64,000 bases of DNA. It comes from Amycolatopsis acidiphila (GTDB lineage: Bacteria > Actinomycetota > Actinomycetes > Mycobacteriales > Pseudonocardiaceae). The position numbers were made by a program, and so were the translations under genes. The stretch covers positions 3,162,001 through 3,226,000 of the forward strand of contig NZ_CP090063.1 of NCBI RefSeq assembly GCF_021391495.1. Direction: 5' to 3'. This document shows, one piece after another, positions 18,719 through 26,441 of the stretch. Position 1 is the first letter of the stretch, and each line of letters starts with the position of its first letter. Under the pieces are notes generated by a model. That model worked only from the letters and a program-made list of their open reading frames with translations. It ran no database searches and was not told the DNA's origin.

Positions 18719-18772
18719 CCAGTTGACATGTGGCGCGCTGCGACCACTCCGGCTCCGCGCACGCCTGCGCAG

Positions 18773-18800
18773 ATTAATCGTGACCGCAACTGTGAGTCAA
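18773..18800 (-). promoter_or_regulatory. candidate sigma-70-type promoter of cvnA
   Basis: On the minus strand TTGACT (18800-18795) is followed after 16 bases by ATTAAT (18778-18773). This is one of the few AT-rich stretches in the 208-base gap upstream of cvnA and gives a 5' leader of about 50 bases. Confidence 0.4.
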
Positions 18801-18926
18801 CGTCGCGTTGTCGTTAATCCGAATGTGTCTCTTGACACCAGGGGCAACAATTTTCCAACTGTCATCGAGCTACCTGATCCCGGAGCATACCGGCCGGTAA
18901 CCGGTCCGGTGTAAAGGGAACGAACA

Positions 18927-20468
18927 TCACGACCGGCCGGACACCCAGAGTGACGACAGTGAGTAGCAGAGCACGTGCAGAGCGAGCCGCCAGGACGGGT
19001 CGTCGAACACCAGGCCCAGTTCTTTCGCTCGCGCGATGCGCGCCAGCACGGTGTTGCGGTGCACGCCGAGGCGCGCGGACGCCTGGCTGAGCGAGCCCCC
19101 GCAGTCGAGCACCGCGAGCACGGTGTCGACCAGGGCCTCGCGGTCGCGCGCCCCCATCAGGTCGGTCAGGCACAGGTCGGCGACCTCGGCGATCTGCCTG
19201 CGGGGCAGCCAGGCCAGTGCCGCACGGGCGCCGACCTGGTCGAACCACTGGACCGAGCCGGGGCCGGTGTCGCGGGCCACATGCGCGGCCAGCCGGGCTT
19301 CGGTGACGGATCTCATCAACCCGGCGACCCCGGCGTGCGCACCACCGACGCCGAGCACGAGCGCGTGGCTCTCCGCCGCTCGGCTCACCGAGCCGAGCGC
19401 CCGGCGCATCGCGACGGCGCCGGACGCGTCCCCGTCGGCGGCGTCCTCACTGTCGGGGATGTTCTGCCAGGAGATCCAGCCGTCGGAGTCGGCGACCAGC
19501 GGCCAGTCCGGCCGGTGCCGCTGCCAGGCCGCCCTGACCAGCTGCGTGAGCTCGTCCGCGGGCACCCCGTCGCCGTCCTGGAGCGGCGAGATCCACACCG
19601 CCCGGTTGCGGCCCTCGACCCGCCAGCCCAGCTCCCCGGTCCACGACGGCACGTCGACCTCGGGCAGCAGTGCCTGCCCGGTGCCCGCCGGCTCGGTGGC
19701 CAGGCGGCGCAGCAGCCCGAACGCCGCCTGCTCCTGGGCGGCCTGCGCGGAGCTGTTCATCCGGGTCTGCGCCCACACGGCCAGCAGCGGCAGCCGCGCC
19801 AGCCGCAGCACCGACTCGACATGCCCGGCCGCGGCGGTGCTCTTCGCCGGCAGCGCCGCCACCAGCTCGGCCCACGGGCGCCCGGCGGCGTTGATCTCCA
19901 CCCGGACGGTGGCGCCGTCCGGCTTCTCCTCGGCGCCGGCCGCGCGCCCGGCCACGACGGTCTCGCCGGTCACGAGCGCCACCGGCAGCGGCGCCAGCTC
20001 GCTGTTGAGCACGCCCAGCACGCCCCGGATGCTCGACTGCCCGGCCAGGCGCTCGGCGCACAGCGCGACCCGCAGGGCGCGGGCCGCCTGCGGCGCGCTG
20101 ACCTGCCCGGCGAGCGTGAGCGCCACGTCCACCGGCTCGTCGGAGATCACCAGCAGCGCGATGCCGAGCCGGTCGGCCAGCACGGCGCTCGACGAGCTCA
20201 TCGCCGCCTCCGGCACCACCACCGCCGAGACGTTGCGCTCCCAGCCCGCGTGCAGCGCGGCCGCCAGCGCCCAGCCGCCGGTGGCGGCCTCGTCGTGCAG
20301 CACCACCAGCGAGTGCGGGGCCGCGCGGTGCAACCGGTCGAAGGTCTGGGCCAGCACCACCTCGTGCACCGGCCGGGCCGGGTCGGGCAGGTGCACCGCC
20401 GTGGCGAGGGCCAGCGGCTCGACGCGCAGCAGCTCGCCGAGCTCCAGCGGGGCCAGCGGTGGTCTCAT
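18927..20468 (-). CDS. PucR family transcriptional regulator
   Basis: A 513-residue regulator whose C-terminus carries the PucR-type helix-turn-helix (VLDCGGSLSQASARLGVHRNTVLARI). The N-terminal two thirds hold a PucR ligand-binding-like region and a GGDEF-like region without catalytic motifs. PucR regulators control purine, allantoin and amide use, which agrees with the hydantoinase and DUF917 genes upstream in the same operon. Its ATG overlaps the DUF917 stop by ATGA. It probably controls the divergent ABC/HyuAB system through the TGTGCT repeats near 26359-26398. Confidence 0.83.
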   Translation of the reverse strand: MRPPLAPLELGELLRVEPLALATAVHLPDPARPVHEVVLAQTFDRLHRAAPHSLVVLHDEAATGGWALAAALHAGWERNVSAVVVPEAAMSSSSAVLADRLGIALLVISDEPVDVALTLAGQVSAPQAARALRVALCAERLAGQSSIRGVLGVLNSELAPLPVALVTGETVVAGRAAGAEEKPDGATVRVEINAAGRPWAELVAALPAKSTAAAGHVESVLRLARLPLLAVWAQTRMNSSAQAAQEQAAFGLLRRLATEPAGTGQALLPEVDVPSWTGELGWRVEGRNRAVWISPLQDGDGVPADELTQLVRAAWQRHRPDWPLVADSDGWISWQNIPDSEDAADGDASGAVAMRRALGSVSRAAESHALVLGVGGAHAGVAGLMRSVTEARLAAHVARDTGPGSVQWFDQVGARAALAWLPRRQIAEVADLCLTDLMGARDREALVDTVLAVLDCGGSLSQASARLGVHRNTVLARIARAKELGLVFDDPSWRLALHVLCYSLSSLWVSGRS

Positions 20469-21565
20469 CGGCGCCTCGGGTGCGGCAGCGGGATGCCGTG
20501 CGAGGCCGGGCCCACCATCGCCAGCCCCTCGGCCGAGTACCAGACCGCGTCCGCGGGCATCACCAGCACGTCCACCAGGTCGCCCGGCTCCAGGCTGTCC
20601 AATGTGGACAGTTCGCCGTGCAGGACGTCCACGAGGCAGATCAGGTCGGGCGCGGCCGCGGCGAGCGCGCCGTCGGCGAACACCGCGACCACCTCGCTGC
20701 GCAGCTCCAGGCGCAGCAGCCGGCCCTGGCCGCCGATCTCGTCGATCACCACGCTGGAGGGGTGCGCGGGGATGGTGACGTCGGCCGGCCGGGACAGGTG
20801 CTCCAGCTCGACGATCCGGCCCCGCCCGATCCGGCGGCAGCCGGTGACCGCGGCGAGCCGCGCCACCAGCACGTCCGGGTCACCGGACTCCAGCAGCAGG
20901 CGGCCCACGTTGATCAGCCGGGACACGGTGCCGGTCAGCGCGGCGCGGCGCAGCTCGCCGGTGGTCGTGGGATAGGCGGCCAGCGCGGCCCAGCCGCCCA
21001 TTACGTCCACATTGGACCGGAGGAGGGTGTCGGCGCGGGCCGGGCCGGGTGTGCTGATCGCGACGTTCTCGCCGGTGACCCCGCGGATCACCAGTGGGGT
21101 GGGGGAGACCCCGGCCAGGTGCATCGCGGTGTGGTGGATGAGCGCGAAGGTGCGGCCCATCCCGTCGGCGTCGATCAGCGGCAGGTCGAGCTGGGCGGCC
21201 GCGGCCAGTGGCGCGAGCGCGCTCACCGTCGCCGCCGCGAGCGGGTAGACGGCCTCGAACCGGCGCCGGGTCAGGCGCTCCAGCTCGCGCACCGCCAGCG
21301 CGAACTCGTCGCCCGAGGGCGGGAGGTCGGCCAGTGCGGCGCCGGAGCCGATCACGCAGATCGCGGCGCAGCGGGTCTCGGGGGCGATCGCGTCGGGCCG
21401 GACGAGGGTGACCGGGCCGTTGCGCTCGAGCAGGCTCGTCGTCCACGACAGCAACGTGGTCTTCTCGGGCGAGACGGCGGGGGAGTAGAACTTGGCGCCC
21501 TCGTAGAGCGCGGGCACGTCCTCGGCGCGGATCGTGGTGGCGGCGCCGACGTAGCGGGTGGTCAT
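20465..21565 (-). CDS. DUF917 family protein (thiohydantoin desulfurase-like)
   Basis: A 366-residue DUF917 protein. Recognisable segments are RAEDVPALYEGAKFYSPAV, LPLIDADGMGRTF and the C-terminal LICLVDVLHGELSTLD with EPGDLVDVLVMPA. Family members sit beside hydantoinase A-type genes; some have been linked to sulphur removal from thiohydantoins. Here it lies directly after a HyuA-like gene and before PucR. It contains two copies of the GTCCA-N3-TGGAC palindrome (20595-20611 and 21005-21017), each coding rare codons. The reaction is not proven by the sequence. Confidence 0.75.
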   Translation of the reverse strand: MTTRYVGAATTIRAEDVPALYEGAKFYSPAVSPEKTTLLSWTTSLLERNGPVTLVRPDAIAPETRCAAICVIGSGAALADLPPSGDEFALAVRELERLTRRRFEAVYPLAAATVSALAPLAAAAQLDLPLIDADGMGRTFALIHHTAMHLAGVSPTPLVIRGVTGENVAISTPGPARADTLLRSNVDVMGGWAALAAYPTTTGELRRAALTGTVSRLINVGRLLLESGDPDVLVARLAAVTGCRRIGRGRIVELEHLSRPADVTIPAHPSSVVIDEIGGQGRLLRLELRSEVVAVFADGALAAAAPDLICLVDVLHGELSTLDSLEPGDLVDVLVMPADAVWYSAEGLAMVGPASHGIPLPHPRRR

Positions 21566-22770
21566 GCCTCCGGCACCCCCGCGACCCGCACGCGCACCCG
21601 GATGGTGCCGGACGGGCTGTAGGGCACGGCGACGGTGGACACCTCGACGACGTCGGCGCTGCCCGGGGTGGCGCCGTTGGCCGTGGCGATCGCGGTGGCC
21701 CTGGCCTGCGCGTCGCGGCGGATGCCCTCCAGCTCGGCGGTCGACTCGATGAACGCGATCTCGTCGAGCCAGGCGGTGGGGCGGCTGGCCGCGGCGCCCA
21801 CGCAGGTCAGCTCGGCGGCGTCGCGGTCGGCCTTCACCAGTGCGATGTCGCCGGCCCGTGAGGTGTCGGCCCTGGTCAGCGCGGCGGTCGGCACCGCGAG
21901 CGCGGTGCCCAGCCCGGCCACCACCTGCGGGCGGACCGCGGCGAGCCCGTGCCGGACGTCGCCCACCATCGGCTGCGGGCTGCGGTCCAGCAGCACCCGG
22001 CAGTCGCCGGTACCCGCCAGCTGCGCCGCGCCCTGCAGCTGCAGCGCGTCGGCCGCGCCGACGCCGAGGACCGGCAGCGTGCGCAGCCGCGACGGGTTCA
22101 CCCAGCCGCCGTCACCGCGGGCGACCTGGAACGGGATGCCGCGGGCGCCGCGCTCGCACGCGTCGAGGAGCTGCCCGGCGGCACCCGCCAGCGCGGCGTT
22201 CAGCACGACCGTCGCCTCGCGGGCGGCGAGACCGTGCCCGCCGAACTCGTGGGCGACCGAGATCCGCGCGTCGGGCATCGCCGCCTGCAGCGCGTCCGCC
22301 ACCTCGCGTTCGTGCCGCGGCTGGGCGGGCGAGCCGGACGCGACGACCGCGATGTCCCGGGCCGGGCCCTGGCGGATCTCGTGGCAGACCGCGCGCAGCG
22401 CCACGTGGTCGAGAGGGCGCAGCTCGCGCCCGAACAGGTCGTGGCCGCCCGGCACGGTGTAGCGGCGGGTGATCAGCCGCTCGACCACGTCGTCGGGATG
22501 GCGTTCCAGCGCCGGGTCGGTGGCCGCGCGCGGCAGCACCCGGATCATGGCCACGGGCGAGAGCTCGCGGTGCCGGTTCAGCACCAGGCCGGCCAGCAGG
22601 CCGCTCAGGTCGGCGACGATCGCGTCCGGTGGTTCCGGGCAGGCGCGCACGATGTCGGCGAGCAGCTTCGCCGGCGCCGTCCCGCCGGTACTGGCCAGCA
22701 GGGCGCGGTCCCGGACGGCCACCGCACTGGTCCGTCCGGGACCGAGGCTGATACCGATCCGGACCCCCAT
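21562..22770 (-). CDS. short, degenerate HyuA-like (hydantoinase/oxoprolinase N-terminal) protein
   Basis: A 402-residue protein that resembles the first half of HyuA but with changed nucleotide motifs: the N-terminus is RIGISLGPGRTSAVAV in place of DxGGTFTDV, and the second ATPase motif appears as AHEFGGHGLAAREATVVLNAAL. The usual family length is about 680. Such short partners are common beside DUF917 genes and may form one enzyme with it. It is translationally coupled to DUF917 (ATGA) and follows the permease by nine bases. It may have lost ATPase activity. Confidence 0.65.
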   Translation of the reverse strand: MGVRIGISLGPGRTSAVAVRDRALLASTGGTAPAKLLADIVRACPEPPDAIVADLSGLLAGLVLNRHRELSPVAMIRVLPRAATDPALERHPDDVVERLITRRYTVPGGHDLFGRELRPLDHVALRAVCHEIRQGPARDIAVVASGSPAQPRHEREVADALQAAMPDARISVAHEFGGHGLAAREATVVLNAALAGAAGQLLDACERGARGIPFQVARGDGGWVNPSRLRTLPVLGVGAADALQLQGAAQLAGTGDCRVLLDRSPQPMVGDVRHGLAAVRPQVVAGLGTALAVPTAALTRADTSRAGDIALVKADRDAAELTCVGAAASRPTAWLDEIAFIESTAELEGIRRDAQARATAIATANGATPGSADVVEVSTVAVPYSPSGTIRVRVRVAGVPEA

Positions 22771-22779
22771 CCGGGCACC

Positions 22780-23775
22780 CTACCTGGTCTTTTTCCGCAG
22801 GTAACGATCAACGGCGACGGCCAGCAGGATCAGGCAGCCCTGCACCACCTGCTGGTACGTGGTGTCCCAGCCCAGGAGGTTGAACCCGTTGCCGATGATG
22901 GTGAGCAGCAGCGCGCCGACGACGCCGCGCCAGATCGCGCCCTCGCCGCCGAGGATGCTGGTGCCGCCGATGACCGCGGCCGCGATCGCCGAGAGCTCCA
23001 TGCCGGTCGCCATGCTCGACTGCGCCGAGCCCGCCCGCGAGGCGAGGATGAGCCCGGCCAGCGCCGAGCAGATCCCGCTCACCACGTACGCGGCGATCCG
23101 GACCTGGCCGACGCGGATCCCCGAGAGCCGGGCCGCCTCGGCGTTGCCGCCGACCGCGTAGACCCGGCGGCCGAAGGTGGTCGCCGAGATCAGCACGCCG
23201 ATCGCCGCGACCACGACGACGAACACGATCGTCGCCGAGGTCAGGCCGAACAGCGACGGCCAGGTGAGCATCCCGAAGTCCGTCTGCCCAGTGGTCAGCG
23301 GGTAGACGATGGACCCGGCGGTGACGACCACGGCGACGCCGCGGTAGATGATGCTGGTGGCCAGGGTCGCGATGAACGAGTTGACCCCGCTGCGGACCAC
23401 GATCGTGCCGGTCACCAGTCCGAGCAGCGCGCCGGCCACGATCGCGGCGGCGAACCCGGTGAGCACGCCGAACTGGCGCCCGGCCTGGACGCCGACGATC
23501 GCCGAGAGCGCCAGCGAGGCGCTCGCGGTGAGGTCGAAGACGCCGCTCATGATGCACACGGTCGCGCCGGCGGCGAGCAGCCCCACGACCGAGCACTGGT
23601 CGAGCAGGTTGACCATGTTCGAGGTGCTCAGGAAGGTGCCGGTGCTCAGGCTGAGCGCGAGCACCATGGCCAGCAGCGCGACCAGGATCCCGTAGTCGCG
23701 CACCCGGCCGCCCCGGCGCCGCGCTCTCGTGGTGGCGGTGCCGCTCGTGGTGTCAGGTGCGGTGCCGACGGTCAT
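22780..23775 (-). CDS. sugar-type ABC transporter permease (RbsC-like)
   Basis: A 331-residue membrane protein of the RbsC/BPD_transp_2 group with about ten hydrophobic helices; a family loop GRRVYAVGGNAEAARLSGIRV lies near residue 205. It forms the channel of the importer with the ATPase and lipoprotein encoded just upstream. ATG 23775 shares ATGA with the ATPase stop. Relatives import ribose, nucleosides, autoinducer-2 and other polar compounds; the neighbours suggest a cyclic amide or hydantoin. Confidence 0.87.
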   Translation of the reverse strand: MTVGTAPDTTSGTATTRARRRGGRVRDYGILVALLAMVLALSLSTGTFLSTSNMVNLLDQCSVVGLLAAGATVCIMSGVFDLTASASLALSAIVGVQAGRQFGVLTGFAAAIVAGALLGLVTGTIVVRSGVNSFIATLATSIIYRGVAVVVTAGSIVYPLTTGQTDFGMLTWPSLFGLTSATIVFVVVVAAIGVLISATTFGRRVYAVGGNAEAARLSGIRVGQVRIAAYVVSGICSALAGLILASRAGSAQSSMATGMELSAIAAAVIGGTSILGGEGAIWRGVVGALLLTIIGNGFNLLGWDTTYQQVVQGCLILLAVAVDRYLRKKTR

Positions 23776-25271
23776 GCCGATTCCCCTTCCTGTCCAAAAG
23801 CGACGGACATGACGTCCTCGCGTGGCGCGCCCCTGGTGAACTCGCCGGCGACCCGGCCGTGCCGCAGCACGAGCACCCGGTGGGCGAGCCCGAGCACCTC
23901 CTCGATCTCTGAGGACACGACCACGACCGCGATGCCCTCGGCGGCCAGCTCGACGACCAGTTGGTGGATCTGGGTCTTCGCAGCGACGTCGACGCCGCGG
24001 GTGGGCTCGTCGATCAGCAGCACGCGCGGCTTGCGCAGCAACCACTTGGCGAACAACGCCTTCTGTTGGTTACCACCTGACAGCGTCTCGATAGCCGCGT
24101 CCGCCTTCGCCGCGCGGATGTCCACCGAGCGCGAAACCTGTCCGACCGAGACACGCTCGCCGCCCCTGCGGACGAATGGTCCGAACCTCCGCCCTCCGAG
24201 CGAGGCGAGCGCGACGTTCTCCCGCACCGACCGGGCCATCACGAGTCCCTGTTCCTTGCGGGACTCGGGAACCAGCGCGATCCCGGCGGCCATCGCGCGG
24301 CGCGGGGTCAGTTTCGAAAGCGCTTTCCCGTCGACCTCGACGACGCCGCCGGTGGCGCGGTCGGCGCCGAACAGCAGTCGCAGCGTCTCGCTGCGGCCGC
24401 TGCCGACCAGCCCCGCGATGCCCAGGATCTCGCCCGCCCGCACGGTCAGGTCGACGCCGTCGACCATGCCGCGCCGCAGGCCCTTCGCGGCCAGCCGCAC
24501 GGGCGCGTCGGCGGGCAGCGGGGGCGGGTCGGGGTGCAGCACGTCCAGCTGCCGCCCGACCATGTGCCGCACCAGGGTGGCCGGGGTGTGCCGCGCGGCC
24601 TCCTCGCTGATCACCAGGTTCCCGTCGCGCAGCACGGTGACCCGGTCGGCGACGCCGAGCACCTCGTCGAGGAAGTGCGACACCAGGACGACGGTGGTGC
24701 CGCCGGTGGCGAGGCGGCGGATGAGCCCGAGCAGGTTCTCCTTCTCGTGCTCGGTCAGCACCGCCGTCGGCTCGTCCATCGCCAGCACCCGCGCGCCGCG
24801 GGCGAGCGACCGCAGGATCTCCACCTGCTGCTGGGTGCCGATCGGCAGGTCGGCCACCCGTGCCTGGGGGTCGACGGCGAAGCCGGTCAGTGCCAGCAGT
24901 TCGGCGAAGGCCTGCCGGTCCGCGCGCCGCCGCGCGAACCCGGCCCGGTGCGACCACCGGGCGAGGAACACGTTCTCCAGCACCGTCCGGGCCGGCACCA
25001 GCGCGCCCTCCTGCGAAATGAGGCTGATGCCGTGCCGGATCGAGTCACGCGGGTTGGAGATGCTCGCCGGCACACCGTCGAACGAGATCGTCCCCGTGTC
25101 GGCCCGGATCGCGCCGCCGAGGATCTTCAGCAGCGTGCTCTTGCCCGCGCCGTTCTCCCCGACGAGGCTGTGGATCTCGCCGGGGGCGATGTCGAGGTCG
25201 ACATCGCGCAGGACCGGGACCCCGCTGTAGCTCTTTCCGGCTCCGCGGACGGAGATGGCGGGTGCGCGCAT
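23772..25271 (-). CDS. sugar-type ABC transporter ATPase (RbsA/MglA-like)
   Basis: A 499-residue protein with two fused ABC domains. The first has a full Walker A (GENGAGKST), the LPIGTQQQVEI signature region and MDEPTAVLTEHE. The second has the usual altered P-loop (LVGSGRSET), signature LSGGNQQK and IDEPTRGVDVAAK. It energises the importer. ATG 25271 is four bases from the lipoprotein gene. Confidence 0.9.
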   Translation of the reverse strand: MRAPAISVRGAGKSYSGVPVLRDVDLDIAPGEIHSLVGENGAGKSTLLKILGGAIRADTGTISFDGVPASISNPRDSIRHGISLISQEGALVPARTVLENVFLARWSHRAGFARRRADRQAFAELLALTGFAVDPQARVADLPIGTQQQVEILRSLARGARVLAMDEPTAVLTEHEKENLLGLIRRLATGGTTVVLVSHFLDEVLGVADRVTVLRDGNLVISEEAARHTPATLVRHMVGRQLDVLHPDPPPLPADAPVRLAAKGLRRGMVDGVDLTVRAGEILGIAGLVGSGRSETLRLLFGADRATGGVVEVDGKALSKLTPRRAMAAGIALVPESRKEQGLVMARSVRENVALASLGGRRFGPFVRRGGERVSVGQVSRSVDIRAAKADAAIETLSGGNQQKALFAKWLLRKPRVLLIDEPTRGVDVAAKTQIHQLVVELAAEGIAVVVVSSEIEEVLGLAHRVLVLRHGRVAGEFTRGAPREDVMSVAFGQEGESA

Positions 25272-25275
25272 CGGC

Positions 25276-26289
25276 CTAGTCCGCGTAGTCCGACGTCTGG
25301 CCCTGCAACGTCTGCCTGGTGCCCAGGCCCTGGAACGGCGTCAGCGTGCGGGCGTCGGTCGCGACCGGGACCTGCTGGCCGCGAGCCTTGCCCAGGCCCA
25401 GCTCGGCGGCCTTCGCGCCCTCGGCCTTCTCCGGGACGACGTACACCCCGTACCAGGCACCGGACTGCACGGCCTCGTACGCCTGCTTGGACCCGCCGTT
25501 GCCGACGAACTTGATGTTCTTGCCCGCCGCCAGCGGTGCCGCGCCCTCGACCGCCTGCGAGGACCCGATCACGACGTTGACGTCGGGGTGCGCCTGCAGC
25601 ACGTTCTGGAACGCCGCGCGCCCGGAGTCCTGTGTGTAGCCGCCGACCACGTTCGCCACCACGTCCGCGCCGCCGGCCTTGAGCGCGTCGACCGCCGCGT
25701 CGGTGCGGGCGGTGTCGAGCGGGTAGTTCGCGAAGCCCTGCAGGAACGCCACCTTGCACGGCGTCGCGCCTGCCTCCTTGCACGCGCCGAGGCCGAGGGT
25801 GGCCATGCCCTCGCCGTTGACCGTCGGCGCGTCGACGATGCTGACCGTGCCGGGGACCTGCGGGTTGGTGGTCGAGTAGTCGCCGCCGACAGGGGTGAAC
25901 TCGACGACCACCGTGATGCCGGCCGCGACGGCCTGCTTCACCGCGGACACGATCGCGGTGCCGTCGTTGGCCTGCACGATCACCACGTCGTACCGCTTGG
26001 AGGTGACCGCGTCCTGCAGCTGGTTGACCTGGGTGGGGCCGTCGAAGTTCGAGTCCAGGAAGGTGGCGTTCGCGTTGTGCGCCGCCGCGTACTCCTGGAT
26101 GCCGGCCCAGGTCGCCTGCGCGAAGGAGTTGGCTTTCGCGAAGCCGAAGAAGCCGATGTTGAGGGTCTTGTCCGCGGGTGCCGCCGAGGTGGCGGTCGCG
26201 GCGTCGGTGCTGGGCCGGCTGCACGCGGCGAGCGACACCGTCAGTGCCGCCACGCCCGTGATCGCCGCGAGCCGAAGTGAGGTTTTCAT
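25276..26289 (-). CDS. ABC transporter substrate-binding lipoprotein (periplasmic-binding type I)
   Basis: A 337-residue secreted lipoprotein. The signal peptide ends with the lipobox LAAC (Cys23), then a short Ser/Thr/Ala linker and a sugar-binding fold (LNIGFFGFAKANSFAQATWAG, YDVVIVQANDGTAIV, VNVVIGSSQAVEGAA). ATG 26289 follows GGAGGAGGG. It is the first gene of the importer-HyuA-like-DUF917-PucR operon and defines the compound taken up, which is unknown. Confidence 0.87.
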   Translation of the reverse strand: MKTSLRLAAITGVAALTVSLAACSRPSTDAATATSAAPADKTLNIGFFGFAKANSFAQATWAGIQEYAAAHNANATFLDSNFDGPTQVNQLQDAVTSKRYDVVIVQANDGTAIVSAVKQAVAAGITVVVEFTPVGGDYSTTNPQVPGTVSIVDAPTVNGEGMATLGLGACKEAGATPCKVAFLQGFANYPLDTARTDAAVDALKAGGADVVANVVGGYTQDSGRAAFQNVLQAHPDVNVVIGSSQAVEGAAPLAAGKNIKFVGNGGSKQAYEAVQSGAWYGVYVVPEKAEGAKAAELGLGKARGQQVPVATDARTLTPFQGLGTRQTLQGQTSDYAD

Positions 26290-26358
26290 CGAGCCCTCCT
26301 CCGCCTTTCTCCAGTGGTCGAGGTGGAGGAATGCTGACTGTGCACCGACGCGGGCGGA

Positions 26359-26398
26359 TGTGCTAGGAGCACAGCCCCGGCGCCCGCGGGTGTGCTCC
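26359..26398. promoter_or_regulatory. inverted TGTGCT repeats in the divergent promoter
   Basis: TGTGCT-AGG-AGCACA (26359-26373) is a perfect inverted repeat; GGAGCACA (26366-26373) and TGTGCTCC (26391-26398) form a second one with eight-base arms. The three half sites lie in the 152-base region between the importer operon and hyuA copy 2 and are the best candidate binding place for the PucR regulator. Confidence 0.5.
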
Positions 26399-26441
26399 GT
26401 CACCCAGCCGTGCCCTCACCGAAACCTCGATACTGCGCCGC

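Noticed and set aside
21949-25230. Very long open plus-strand frame across the ABC/HyuA-like/DUF917 genes
   Set aside because: It is antisense to four well-conserved coupled genes; the translation is Arg/Gly/Asp-rich and matches no family. GC-rich DNA commonly leaves such shadow frames open.
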